This document shows, piece after piece, positions 18,950 through 27,939 of a stretch of 64,000 bases of DNA (position 1 is the stretch's first letter; each line of letters begins with the position of its first letter). The notes beneath the pieces were generated by a model. It made no database searches. It worked only from the letters and a program-made list of their open reading frames with translations, and was not told the origin of the DNA. A program made the position numbers and the translations under genes. The stretch covers positions 124,001 to 188,000 of the forward strand of contig JAALLF010000002.1 in NCBI GenBank assembly GCA_011087645.1, read 5' to 3'. The DNA comes from Alphaproteobacteria bacterium (GTDB lineage: Bacteria; Pseudomonadota; Alphaproteobacteria; UBA6615).

Positions 18950-19510
18950 ATGCCAGCAGCGTTAGAGAGCTGTCCGACGCTCGTCCTGAACGCCGATTTT
19001 CGGCCGTTGAGCTATTTTCCATTGTCGATTTGGCCGTGGCAGGACGCAGTGAAGGCAACGCTGTCGGGACGGGTGAACACGGTCGCCGAATATGACCGGG
19101 TCATTCGCTCGCCGAGCATGGAAATGGCGCTGCCCAGCGTGGTCTCTCTAAAAGAATATATCAAACCGGCCGACCGCCCGGCCTTCACCCGTTTCAACGT
19201 ATTTTTGCGTGATCGCTTTACCTGCCAGTATAGCGGCCAACGCCTGCCGGCCCACGAACTGACATTCGATCATGTCATTCCCCGCTCGCGCGGTGGGCGC
19301 ACGAACTGGGAAAATGTCGTCACCGCTTCCAGCGAATATAATCTGCGTAAAGCCAACCGCACGCCGAAAGAGGCGGGGATGACCCTACGCCACAAGCCGC
19401 GCCGTCCCAACACATGGGAATTGCTGGAAAACGGCCGTTCGTTTCCGCCCAACTATCTGCACGAAAGCTGGCGCGATTATCTCTATTGGGATACCGAGCT
19501 CGACCAGTAG
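18950..19510 (+). CDS. HNH endonuclease-domain protein
   Basis: A 186-residue protein of a family common in alphaproteobacteria. The HNH core is intact in LTFDHVIPRSRGG and NWENVV (Asp-His ... Asn). The usual zinc-ribbon cysteines are mostly gone: the CxxC position reads CQYS and the second CxxC position reads SSEY, leaving one of four. The ATG at 18950 follows GGGGAG and fits the family N-terminus (LVLNADFRPL). The 144 bases upstream are AT-rich in part, around 18868-18882, but I do not define a promoter there. Confidence 0.88.
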   Translation: MPAALESCPTLVLNADFRPLSYFPLSIWPWQDAVKATLSGRVNTVAEYDRVIRSPSMEMALPSVVSLKEYIKPADRPAFTRFNVFLRDRFTCQYSGQRLPAHELTFDHVIPRSRGGRTNWENVVTASSEYNLRKANRTPKEAGMTLRHKPRRPNTWELLENGRSFPPNYLHESWRDYLYWDTELDQ

Positions 19511-19599
19511 ATTTCTTCGGCTTCGCATCCGCGCTGTACACCTGTATCAAGGCGTGATTGGAAACCGCTACAAGGCTGGTAACGGCCGGAGTGTGATTT

Positions 19600-20655
19600 T
19601 TGTACACCCCCGATAGCCCAATCGGCGCTGGTGACCGGGCGCCCGACTTCAGCCTGCCCGACAGCACAGGCGCGCCGATTAATCTCTATACCAGGGTCCG
19701 CGGTGGGACGCCGCTCCTCGTGTTTTATCCCGACGCCGCTCGCTTCGCCGTCGAGGCGGCTCAATTGCACAGCGTCATGGAGCAGGTGCCGCCGGGCGAA
19801 ATGGATTTATTCGTTATTGTCGGCGCGCCGGTAGATTCGTTGCCCACGGCGTCCGGTGAGGCGGTATACGTGGTCGCTGATCCGGCCGGAGATACGGCAA
19901 AGGCCTATGGATTTACCGCAATCTCCGGAACTTTGGCGCTGCGTTTCGACCCAAACCTGCGGCTGACCGCGTTGCGCACCGCCGGCGTCGAGGCGGTGGC
20001 GCACTATATCGAGCGCCATCTCGCTCAATCGCCGCCGCCGTCGCAGCTTGTATCGACCCTCGCGCCCGCCTTGATCGTGCCTCATGTTTTGAGCGCGGAT
20101 TTTTGCCACGAGCTGATCGCCCTCCATCATTCCGGCGGCAATGAAGCCAGCACCGTCACCTACAACAAGGACGGTCGCGATGTTCGAGAAGTGCATACGG
20201 ATCAAAAAAGTCGTTTCGATCATGTGGTCAACGAGAATACGGTGGCCAGCCGGCTGGCCGAGGCCTTCGGCCGGCGACTCAACTTTGAAATCGAAAAGGC
20301 GTTTCAGTACCGCGTCGCCGCCCATGATGGTTTTGTCATCACCCGCTACGATGCTGAGACTAACGGTCATTTCAGTCTGCACCGCGACAATGTCTCGCCG
20401 ACCACGGCGCATTTCCGCTTTGCCGTCACGGTAAACTTGAATTTCGGCGAGTATGACGGCGGGTGGCTTCGATTCCCGGAATATGGCGCCGATCTCTATG
20501 CGCCCGAAACCGGCGGCGCGATCGTGTTCTCGTGCTCGAATTTGCACGAGGCGACCCCGGTCACCGCGGGCTCGCGTTATGCGTTGTTGACGTTTTTGTT
20601 TGGCGTGGCCGAGGCGCAACAACTCAATCGTGCGCGGGCATCAAACCCGGGTTGA
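19600..20655 (+). CDS. Peroxiredoxin-like domain fused to 2-oxoglutarate/Fe(II) oxygenase
   Basis: A 351-residue two-domain protein. Residues 8-140 look like an AhpC/TSA thioredoxin fold (APDFSLPD..., LLVFYP), but the peroxidatic cysteine position reads FYPDAARFAVEAAQ, with no cysteine. Residues 155-340 form a prolyl-4-hydroxylase-like 2OG-Fe(II) domain with ligands H261 and D263 (HRDN), H316, and the 2OG-binding R326. The start is a TTG at 19600 with GGAG nine bases upstream. The last 15 bases overlap the convergent coq7. Substrate unknown. Confidence 0.82.
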   Translation: MYTPDSPIGAGDRAPDFSLPDSTGAPINLYTRVRGGTPLLVFYPDAARFAVEAAQLHSVMEQVPPGEMDLFVIVGAPVDSLPTASGEAVYVVADPAGDTAKAYGFTAISGTLALRFDPNLRLTALRTAGVEAVAHYIERHLAQSPPPSQLVSTLAPALIVPHVLSADFCHELIALHHSGGNEASTVTYNKDGRDVREVHTDQKSRFDHVVNENTVASRLAEAFGRRLNFEIEKAFQYRVAAHDGFVITRYDAETNGHFSLHRDNVSPTTAHFRFAVTVNLNFGEYDGGWLRFPEYGADLYAPETGGAIVFSCSNLHEATPVTAGSRYALLTFLFGVAEAQQLNRARASNPG

Positions 20656-21237
20656 GAGCCAGATTGCCAGGCGCGAGCCTGATTTGATCGCCTGCGACAA
20701 GGCCGGATAGGCTCCGGCGGGTTCCGCACCGACATCGACATTGTTGTCGCCGGCAATATGGTCGAGCCCGATGGTCTTATGCTCGATCTCGTCGCGGCGA
20801 AATTCGTCGATGACGTCGCGCAGCTCGGCCTCGTCATCGCCCAATTGTTCGGATTGTCGGGCGTAATGCTCTTCGATCACCTCTTCGACCGCGACGGTGC
20901 AGGCCATCGCGGCGCGTTCGCCCATCACCGCCGTGGCGACCCCCAGCGCATAACCCGCCACATGCCAGACCGGTGACAGGGCGGTGGGTCGTACCCGGCG
21001 GTCGACGACCATGCGGTCGAAGGTGTCGAGGTGACGCTGCTCCTGTTCGGCCATGGCGCGAATGGCGTCACCGACCGGACGATTGCCGAGCACCGCCAGT
21101 TGGCCTTCATAGATGCGCGCGGCGCCATATTCGCCGGCATGGTCGACGCGGATCATCCGCTCGACTTGGGTCTGCGGGTCCGGATCGCCGTGCAGACGCT
21201 GGGCGATTTTAGGCGATGTATCGGGGTCGTTATCCAT
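20641..21237 (-). CDS. coq7: Demethoxyubiquinone hydroxylase Coq7
   Basis: Di-iron enzyme hydroxylating demethoxyubiquinone in ubiquinone synthesis, peripheral to the membrane. The 198-residue product holds the ligand set in two repeats: the Glu in GEYGAARIYEG, the Glu/His in EQEQRHLD, the Glu in VEEVIEEHY, and RRDEIEHKTIG. The N-terminus before about residue 25 is variable, as usual. It follows the YqaA-like gene by 27 bases on the same strand. Confidence 0.93.
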   Translation of the reverse strand: MDNDPDTSPKIAQRLHGDPDPQTQVERMIRVDHAGEYGAARIYEGQLAVLGNRPVGDAIRAMAEQEQRHLDTFDRMVVDRRVRPTALSPVWHVAGYALGVATAVMGERAAMACTVAVEEVIEEHYARQSEQLGDDEAELRDVIDEFRRDEIEHKTIGLDHIAGDNNVDVGAEPAGAYPALSQAIKSGSRLAIWLSTRV

Positions 21238-21264
21238 AGAGCGGATTGTAACCGGCTGGCGGGC

Positions 21265-21846
21265 CTAGAGAAACAGTTTCAAGGCGACGAAGCCAGCGAT
21301 CAACAATATGCAGAACACCAGCACCACCCAGCCGAGATAGCGCTCGACGAAGCGGCGGATCGGCGGTCCGAAATACCACAGCAGCGCCGCGACGATGAAA
21401 AAGCGCAACCCGCGTGACACCAGCGAGGCAATGCCGAAGACCACCGGGTCCAAATGGGTCACGCCGCTGGCGATGGTTATCACTTTGTAGGGGAACGGGG
21501 TGATGCCGAAGAAGGCGACGATCCACGCGCCCATTTCGTTATAGCGCTCGGTGAAGCGCATAAACGCCGCGTCGAACCCGTAAAATGCGATGATCGGTTG
21601 GCCGACCACATCGAATAGCAGGGCGCCGATGGCATAACCGAGAAAGCCGCCGAGCACCGATGTGACGGTACAGATCGACGCCAGCACCCAGGCCCGTTCG
21701 CGCACCGCCAAGATCATCGGGATCAGCAATATGTCCGGCGGGATCGGGAATACCGAGCTTTCGACGAAGGCGACCGCCGCCAGAATCCACACCGCATGGC
21801 GCGTGGAGCCTAGCCGAAGCGTCCAATCGTACAATCCGCGCAACAT
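21265..21846 (-). CDS. YqaA/DedA-like (SNARE-associated) membrane protein
   Basis: A 193-residue protein with about five hydrophobic helices. The re-entrant-loop segment VESSVFPIPPDILLIPM (residues 28-44) and FFGITPFPYKVITIASG (residues 106-122) are typical of the VTT/YqaA branch of the DedA superfamily, members of which move undecaprenyl phosphate or other lipids across membranes. The exact role is unknown. 150 bases separate it from the tRNA gene on the other strand. Confidence 0.85.
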   Translation of the reverse strand: MLRGLYDWTLRLGSTRHAVWILAAVAFVESSVFPIPPDILLIPMILAVRERAWVLASICTVTSVLGGFLGYAIGALLFDVVGQPIIAFYGFDAAFMRFTERYNEMGAWIVAFFGITPFPYKVITIASGVTHLDPVVFGIASLVSRGLRFFIVAALLWYFGPPIRRFVERYLGWVVLVFCILLIAGFVALKLFL

Positions 21847-21996
21847 CGTCCACCCTCGAATCGGCTGCGAAACTCGATGGTCGGCTGTAACAGGCGCGCC
21901 CGCGGCCTGTCCATATTTGCGGGTTTCGCCAGCTATTCGCGTTGTTCTCGTTGACGCCGCGCGGCGACGCCACTAATTCTTTGCCCGCCTTGCTGT

Positions 21997-22083
21997 GCGG
22001 GCGTGGCGGAATTGGTAGACGCGCGGGATTCAAAATCCCGTTCTGGCAACAGAGTGAGAGTTCGAGTCTCTCCGCCCGCACCA
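21997..22083 (+). tRNA. tRNA-Leu (anticodon CAA)
   Basis: A class II tRNA of 87 bases including an encoded CCA. The acceptor stem GCGGGCG (21997-22003) pairs with CGCCCGC (22073-22079), the discriminator is A, and CCA is at 22081-22083. The anticodon arm is CGGGA-TTCAAAA-TCCCG, giving anticodon CAA (decodes UUG). The D-arm contains GGTAGAC, a short variable arm follows, and the T-arm holds GTTCGAGTC. Confidence 0.96.
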
Positions 22084-22177
22084 TTGACCCTGATCATTTC
22101 GCGCCACATTTGAAACTGGTTGTATCGTCTCACCGGGCCCCAGCAGCGGCCGTGAGTTAGGATATCGCGAGCGAAGG

Positions 22178-23053
22178 ATGAGTGGCGGTCCAGACCGAGC
22201 GCGTCAGTCGCGAATGAGCCGGCATCGGCATCGTAGCCGGATGATCGTCATCGTCCTGCTCGCTACGATTACCGCTGTACTGCTCGTCAGCGCCAATTTA
22301 ATCGCCGGGCCCACCGGCATGGTTGTCGCCGCCGCGCTGATCTTCGCCGGCATCTTTTCGGCGCGCCGGGTGGCGCCGGCCTTTGTGATGCAGATGTTCA
22401 ATGCCAAAGTCATTGAACCCCACGATTGGCCTGAGGCCTACAACACGGTCAATGCGCTGCGCCAGGGCGCCGGCCTCGCCGCGATGCCGCAACTCTATTG
22501 CTTGCCGGGCGCGCGCATGATGGCGTTCTCCACCGGCTCGCAGGACGAACCGGTGATCGCATTATCGATGGGCGCGCTGCAACATCTCTCCTCGCGCGAG
22601 TTGCACGGTATTGTCGCCCATGAACTGGCCCATGTGGTGTCCGGCGACATGACTTTTTTAATGATGTCGGAAGTGATGGCGCGGCTCACCCGCACCTTCG
22701 CCACGCTCGGTTTGCTGCTGGCGATCTGGCTGTCCATTTCCGGCGAGACACGGATTCCCTTGTTGACGATTCTGGTCCTGGCGATTGCGCCGATCGCGGT
22801 GTCGCTGCTGCAACTGGCGTTGTCGCGCAACCGCGAATACGACGCCGACGATTACGCCGCAGATCTGACGGGCGATCCGGCTGGCCTGGCCGCGGGCTTG
22901 CAGAAGATAGAGCGAGAACAAGCCGCGATCTGGCGGCGCTTGTTCCAACCCTATGTGCGCGGCGATGTGCCAACCTTACTGCGCACCCACCCGCGTACGG
23001 CGGATCGGGTGGCGCGTCTGCTCGCGCGGGCCCGCCAACCGGTGGATGAATAA
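22178..23053 (+). CDS. M48 family zinc metalloprotease (HtpX-like)
   Basis: A 291-residue inner-membrane peptidase. Two hydrophobic helices lie near residues 22-62, followed by the metzincin-like HELAH motif (about residues 147-151), two more helices, and the third zinc ligand Glu in SRNREYDADDYA. HtpX-type enzymes degrade misfolded membrane proteins. The C-terminus ends in THPRTADRVARL, typical of the family. An internal ATG at residue 13 is an alternative start. Confidence 0.9.
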   Translation: MSGGPDRARQSRMSRHRHRSRMIVIVLLATITAVLLVSANLIAGPTGMVVAAALIFAGIFSARRVAPAFVMQMFNAKVIEPHDWPEAYNTVNALRQGAGLAAMPQLYCLPGARMMAFSTGSQDEPVIALSMGALQHLSSRELHGIVAHELAHVVSGDMTFLMMSEVMARLTRTFATLGLLLAIWLSISGETRIPLLTILVLAIAPIAVSLLQLALSRNREYDADDYAADLTGDPAGLAAGLQKIEREQAAIWRRLFQPYVRGDVPTLLRTHPRTADRVARLLARARQPVDE

Positions 23054-23190
23054 GACCGCGAGGGGCATCGCTCCTGTTGCGATTCCACAATAAGAAAACT
23101 ACGCTAGCTTCGTGATGCAGAGGCCGGCGGTTCAACGCTGGAGGCAATCTGGGGGAGACGGCGCGCTAAGCGCGCCAAGTGGTACGTGCA

Positions 23191-23805
23191 ATGGAAATGC
23201 AGAATAGTTTCACCGTCGCCGCCGACGTGGAGACCGCCTGGCAAGTGCTGTTGGACGTGCCGCGGATTGCGCCGTGCATGCCGGGCGCCGAGCTGACCGA
23301 AGTCGTTGACGGGAGCCACTTTAAGGGCAACGCAAAATTGCGCGTCGGGCCGGTGCAGTTGCGGTTTGCCGGTGAAGCGGAATTGCTGGACGTCGACGCC
23401 GAGGCCCACACGGCGCGGGTCAGCGCGCGGGGCAACGATACCAAAGGGCGCGGTACGGCCCAAGCCGATGTGACGTTCGCCTTGGTCGAAGAGGGCGGCG
23501 CAACCCGGGTCGACATTAACACCGATCTAACTTTGACCGGCTCGGTGGCGCAATATGGCCGCGCGGCGGGGCTGATCAACGAAATCGCCGCGCAGATCAT
23601 CGCCGATTTCGCCAATAACCTGGAAGGCCAGTTCACGCCGGCAGCGCCGGCGGCGAATGAGGGTGACGCGCCGGTGGCGGTGGACGCGCCAGAGCAAGCG
23701 CCCTCAGCACCCCCAACCGATAATAGTATTTCCGGCATAAGCCTGCTGTTCCGTGCGCTCTGGTCGATGGTGCGCGGCTGGTTCGGCGGCGGCCGCTCGA
23801 GCTAA
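23191..23805 (+). CDS. CoxG-like SRPBCC protein of the molybdenum hydroxylase cluster
   Basis: A 204-residue protein: a START/SRPBCC domain (residues 1-145; MQNSFTVAADVETAWQVLLDVPRIAPCMPGA-type N-terminus) plus an Ala/Pro-rich linker and a short hydrophobic C-terminal helix ending GWFGGGRSS. In the CO dehydrogenase cluster of Afipia, CoxG anchors the enzyme at the membrane. The ATG at 23191 is chosen; a GTG at 23179 is also possible. First gene of a tightly packed four-gene operon. Confidence 0.83.
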   Translation: MEMQNSFTVAADVETAWQVLLDVPRIAPCMPGAELTEVVDGSHFKGNAKLRVGPVQLRFAGEAELLDVDAEAHTARVSARGNDTKGRGTAQADVTFALVEEGGATRVDINTDLTLTGSVAQYGRAAGLINEIAAQIIADFANNLEGQFTPAAPAANEGDAPVAVDAPEQAPSAPPTDNSISGISLLFRALWSMVRGWFGGGRSS

Positions 23806-23817
23806 ACGGAGACAGCG

Positions 23818-24684
23818 ATGAAACCTGGACCCTTTACCTATCACGATCCCACGAGCGTCGACGACGCGGTGGCGCTACTCGCCGGCCATGAGGATGTGAA
23901 GCTGTTGGCCGGCGGCCAATCACTGATGCCGATGCTGAACATGCGCTTTGTCGTGCCCGACCATGTGATCGACTTGAACGGCGTCGCCGACATGAGCGGC
24001 ATCGCCGACACCGGCGACGCGCTCGCCATCGGCGCCATGACCCGCCAGTGCGATCTGGCCAGTTCCGAAATTGTCGCCGCGCGCGCGCCGATCTTGCGCG
24101 AAGCGCTGTCCTTTGTCGGCCACTTCCAGACCCGTAACCGGGGCACCATCGGCGGCAGCCTGTGTCATCTCGATCCGGCGGCGGAACAGCCGACGGTGGC
24201 GGCGGCCTATGATGCGGAACTGACGATTGTCGGCCCCGAGGGCACCCGCGAGGTCGCCTTCGCCGAATGGCCGCTAGCCTACATGATGGCCAATCTGGCG
24301 CCCGACGAGCTGCTCACCCAGATACGCTTTCCCTATTGGCAGGAGGCGCATGGCGCGGCCTTTGTCGAGTTCGCCCGCCGCCACGGCGATTTCGCCATCA
24401 TCGGCGTCGCCGCCTTGCTGGCGGTCGAGGATGGCAAGATCACCCGCGCCTCGGTTGCCGTCGGCGGCGCCGACGTGCAACCGCTGCGGCTCGCCGATGT
24501 GGAGACCATGCTGGTCGGCGCGGCGCCCGGCGATGCGGTCTTTGCCGAAGCCGGCGCCATGGCGCGCAAGATCGATGCCATGTCGGATGCCTATGTCACC
24601 ACACAATACCGCCAGCGCCTGGCCGGCGTGCTTGTCGAGCGGGCTTTGGCGCAAGCCGCCAGTCGCGCAACGGGGGGAGAATGA
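23818..24684 (+). CDS. Molybdenum hydroxylase FAD-binding (medium) subunit
   Basis: A 288-residue CoxM/CutM-type subunit that passes electrons from the FeS subunit to an acceptor. FAD-binding motifs are LAGGQSLMPML (residues 31-41) and GTIGGSLCHLDPAAEQP (residues 110-126), with the CO-dehydrogenase flavoprotein C-terminal domain after that. Begins 12 bases after coxG and ends three bases before the FeS subunit. Confidence 0.93.
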   Translation: MKPGPFTYHDPTSVDDAVALLAGHEDVKLLAGGQSLMPMLNMRFVVPDHVIDLNGVADMSGIADTGDALAIGAMTRQCDLASSEIVAARAPILREALSFVGHFQTRNRGTIGGSLCHLDPAAEQPTVAAAYDAELTIVGPEGTREVAFAEWPLAYMMANLAPDELLTQIRFPYWQEAHGAAFVEFARRHGDFAIIGVAALLAVEDGKITRASVAVGGADVQPLRLADVETMLVGAAPGDAVFAEAGAMARKIDAMSDAYVTTQYRQRLAGVLVERALAQAASRATGGE

Positions 24685-24687
24685 CCG

Positions 24688-25173
24688 ATGGCCGATAAAC
24701 GAGAAATTACCGTTACCATTAATGGCCAGGCGCAGACGGCTGAGGTGGAAACCCGCACCAACCTGGCCGATTTTCTGCGCCACGAGCTGGAATTAACCGG
24801 TACCCATGTGGGCTGCGAGCACGGCGTGTGCGGCGCGTGCACGGTGCTGGTCGATGGCGCGGCGGTGCGTTCGTGTCTCATGCTGGCGGTGCAGGCCGAC
24901 GGTCATGAAGTCACCTCGGTCGAAGGTCTGGCCGCGGCAGACGGCACCTTGCATCCGGTCCAAGAAGCGTTTTGGAAAAACCACGGGCTGCAATGCGGCT
25001 TCTGTACGCCGGGCATGGTGATCTCGGTGGCGGCGTTTTTAAAAGATAATCCCAACCCCACGGAGGCCGATGTGCGGTCGGCGATCTCGGGCAATATCTG
25101 CCGCTGCACCGGTTATCAAGGCATTGTCGCGGCGGCGCTCGAAGCCGCTGAAACCATGCGGCAGGAGGGCTAG
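24688..25173 (+). CDS. Molybdenum hydroxylase 2Fe-2S (small) subunit
   Basis: A 161-residue electron-transfer subunit with two iron-sulfur domains. The plant-type [2Fe-2S] cluster is bound by CEHGVCGAC plus a downstream Cys (residues about 45-65), and the second, four-helix domain has CGFC and CRC (about residues 104-141). No signal peptide is present, so the complex is cytosolic. Located between the FAD and molybdopterin subunits. Confidence 0.94.
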   Translation: MADKREITVTINGQAQTAEVETRTNLADFLRHELELTGTHVGCEHGVCGACTVLVDGAAVRSCLMLAVQADGHEVTSVEGLAAADGTLHPVQEAFWKNHGLQCGFCTPGMVISVAAFLKDNPNPTEADVRSAISGNICRCTGYQGIVAAALEAAETMRQEG

Positions 25174-25176
25174 ACG

Positions 25177-27516
25177 ATGGTTCGTTATACCGGCGCCGAA
25201 GTACAGCGTATGGAAGACCCCCGGCTTTTGACCGGTCATGGCCGCTATGTCGATGATATTCATCTGCCCGGAATGCTGCACGGCGCGTTCCTGCGCTCCA
25301 GCCACGCTCATGCGCGCATTCGCTCGATCGACACCAGTGCCGCGCTGGCCTTGCCCGGCGTGCACGCGGTCTTCACGCAAGCCGATCTTGCGGTGCCCGA
25401 TGTGGCCCAATCGATGAACCAGCTCTATCCGGCGCCGGTCATCCATCAAGACATCACCCAACATCCCATGGCGACCGACGAGGTCTGTTATGTCGGCCAG
25501 ACGGTGGCGCTGGTCGCCGCCGACAGCCGCGCCATTGCCGAAGATGCGCTGGTGCTGATCGATGTCGACTACGAACCCTTGCCGGCGGTCGTCGATTGCC
25601 GCACCGCGTTGGCCGACGATGCGCCGATGGCGCATATCGGCTCGGAAAACAATATGGCCGGGCAGTTGAAGTCGGCGTTCGGCGACATCGACGGCGCGTT
25701 CGCCAAGGCCGATCACGTTTTCACCGGCAGTTTCATGCAGCATCGCGGCGGCTGCCATTCGATGGAAACCCGCGGCGTGCTGGCCCGCGACGAGCCCTAT
25801 GGCGAGGGCCTGACGATCTGGTCCTCGACCCAGTGCCCCTATCTGGTGCGCCGGGCGCTGGCCACCCATCTCGGCGAGCCGGAAGACCGGGTGCGCATCA
25901 TCGCGCCCGATGTCGGCGGCGGCTTTGGACCCAAAGCCGGATTCTATCCCGAAGAGATCGTTATCCCGGTGGCGGCGCGCCAACTGGGCCGGCCGCTCAA
26001 ATGGATCGAGGATCGGCGCGAGCATTTCACCGCGACGACCGGCCAGCGCGACCAGCAGTGGGATCTCGAAGTTGCCTGCGACAAGGACGGCAAGATGCTC
26101 GGTCTGCGCGGCGTGGTTATCCATGAAAACGGCGCCTATATGCCCTACGGCGCGCTGTTGCCGTTCACCTCGGTGACGCCGTTACCGGGCTCCTACGCCA
26201 TCCCGGCGCTCGATGTGCGCCTGGATATCGCGTTCACTAACACCACGCCGACGACGCCTGTGCGCGGCGCCGGCCGGCCTTACGGGATTTATGCCGTCGA
26301 ACGCATGGTCGAGACCATCGCGCGCGAATTGCAGATCGACCCGGCTGAGGTGCGCCGGCGCAATTTCGTGCGCGCCGACCAAATGCCCTACGAGACCGGG
26401 GCCAAGCTGCGCGATGGCATGCCGGTGCGCTACGACAGCGGCGACTATCATGCGTGTCAGGAAAAGGCGCTGGAGCTGGCCGACTATGCCGGTTTCAAGG
26501 CCCGCCAAGACGCGGCGCGCACGCAAGGCCGCTATCTCGGCATCGGCGTGTCGGCCTGCATTGAAGATACCGGGGTTGGCCCTTACGAGGGCACCACGGT
26601 GAAGATCGAACCCTCGGGCAAAATCATGGTGCGCACCGGCGCGGCCAGCCAGGGTCAGGGACATCACACGATGATCGCGCAGATCGTCTCCGACCAATTG
26701 GGCGTGCAGCCCGAAGACATCATGTTCGAAGCCGCCGACACCGGAAAATTTCCGCAAGGCGTCGGCACCATCGGCAGCCGGGTGACCGCCAATGTCGGCC
26801 CGTCCTCGTTCGATGCGGCAGGCCAGGTGCGCGAGACCGTGCTCAAACTGGCTGCCGAGACGCTGGAGGCCGCCGAACAAGATCTTGAGCTGGAAGACGG
26901 CGAAGTGCGGGTCGCCGGCGCGCCCGATCTCAAAGTCACCCTGGGCGAACTGGCCCTGAAATTGGCGCCCATGTCGGGCGGCAAGATACCCGCCGGGTTC
27001 AGCCCCTCGCTCGAAGCGACGTCCTATTTGGGCTCATCGGGCAGCCCGGTCGCCAGCGGCTCCAACGTCGCCGAGGTCGAAGTCGATATCGGCACCGGCG
27101 AGGTGCGCGTGCTGCGCTATTCGGTGGCCCACGATTGCGGCAACATGATCAACCCGATGATGGTCGACGGCCAGATCATCGGCGGCGTGGTGCACGGCAT
27201 CGGTAACGCCCTGTTCGAGCGCATGATCTATGACGAGCAGGGACAGCCGCTGACCACCAACTACGGCGAATATCTGCTGCCGCTAGCCAGCGAGATGCCG
27301 CATATCGACATCGTCCACCAGGAAACCCCGTCGCCGCTCAACCCGTTGGGGGTTAAGGGCGCCGGCGAGGGCGGCACCATTCCCGCCGCCCCGGCGATTG
27401 TCGCGGCGATCGAAAACGCGCTCGCCGATTTCGGCGTGGTGATCGATTACTACCCGGTCGATCCGCAATATCTCACCGAGCTGATCGACGCGGCGGGCGC
27501 GCAGGCGGCGGAGTAG
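25177..27516 (+). CDS. Molybdenum hydroxylase molybdopterin-binding (large) subunit
   Basis: A 779-residue xanthine dehydrogenase-family catalytic subunit. The substrate-contact loop reads PVRGAGRPYG rather than the AYRCSFR of genuine (form I) CO dehydrogenase, and the catalytic Glu lies in GVKGAGEGGTIPAAP near residue 730. It therefore probably hydroxylates an organic heterocycle, aldehyde or similar carbon rather than oxidising CO. With the three preceding genes it makes a complete operon; no maturation gene (for example coxD/coxF) or regulator is beside it. Confidence 0.93.
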   Translation: MVRYTGAEVQRMEDPRLLTGHGRYVDDIHLPGMLHGAFLRSSHAHARIRSIDTSAALALPGVHAVFTQADLAVPDVAQSMNQLYPAPVIHQDITQHPMATDEVCYVGQTVALVAADSRAIAEDALVLIDVDYEPLPAVVDCRTALADDAPMAHIGSENNMAGQLKSAFGDIDGAFAKADHVFTGSFMQHRGGCHSMETRGVLARDEPYGEGLTIWSSTQCPYLVRRALATHLGEPEDRVRIIAPDVGGGFGPKAGFYPEEIVIPVAARQLGRPLKWIEDRREHFTATTGQRDQQWDLEVACDKDGKMLGLRGVVIHENGAYMPYGALLPFTSVTPLPGSYAIPALDVRLDIAFTNTTPTTPVRGAGRPYGIYAVERMVETIARELQIDPAEVRRRNFVRADQMPYETGAKLRDGMPVRYDSGDYHACQEKALELADYAGFKARQDAARTQGRYLGIGVSACIEDTGVGPYEGTTVKIEPSGKIMVRTGAASQGQGHHTMIAQIVSDQLGVQPEDIMFEAADTGKFPQGVGTIGSRVTANVGPSSFDAAGQVRETVLKLAAETLEAAEQDLELEDGEVRVAGAPDLKVTLGELALKLAPMSGGKIPAGFSPSLEATSYLGSSGSPVASGSNVAEVEVDIGTGEVRVLRYSVAHDCGNMINPMMVDGQIIGGVVHGIGNALFERMIYDEQGQPLTTNYGEYLLPLASEMPHIDIVHQETPSPLNPLGVKGAGEGGTIPAAPAIVAAIENALADFGVVIDYYPVDPQYLTELIDAAGAQAAE

Positions 27517-27939
27517 GGCGGCGGCGTGGACTTAACACCGGTCGTATTGCGCCGTGAGCTGTCATGTCTGGATATGATTCCAAGAGGACATTGCTACTAA
27601 AAAATTCACACGCGCTTTTGACGCGCCATCGATTGAAAGGCACCTTTCGAACCGGGACAAGCCTAAAGCCTGAGAGGCCGTATAAATGACCGATCGAACC
27701 TGCTACCATTTGCGGGATTGGGGGTACCGAGTTTGTGCAGCTTTGCGGAACGTGCGGGGGCGCACTGGTTCCATACTGAAGTCGCGCATCTACACTACTA
27801 AATGTCAGAATCTGCAGGCGGCTCATTAAGAAGCGCTTTATGAGCCCCTCGGCCGCCCGCATATCGATCTAAACGAAGTCGTAGCGGGTGAAATCGCGAA
27901 TGCGCAAGCGAGTCCGCGTAACAATAATGGGGGAATAAA
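27517..27939. other. 423-base gap before the BCCT transporter
   Basis: No gene, convincing riboswitch or repeat is seen here. Sequence before the next start includes GGGGGA nine bases from the ATG at 27940, which is the ribosome site. The gap presumably carries the transporter's promoter, and its lower GC than the flanks is compatible with that, but I cannot name boxes. Confidence 0.4.

Noticed and set aside
23191..27516. Aerobic CO dehydrogenase operon
   Set aside because: Gene order fits, but the large-subunit loop is not the CO-specific AYRCSFR.
27517..27939. Possible riboswitch upstream of the BCCT transporter
   Set aside because: I could not match the stretch to the core of the glycine, SAM or other known riboswitches; only ordinary short pairings were seen.
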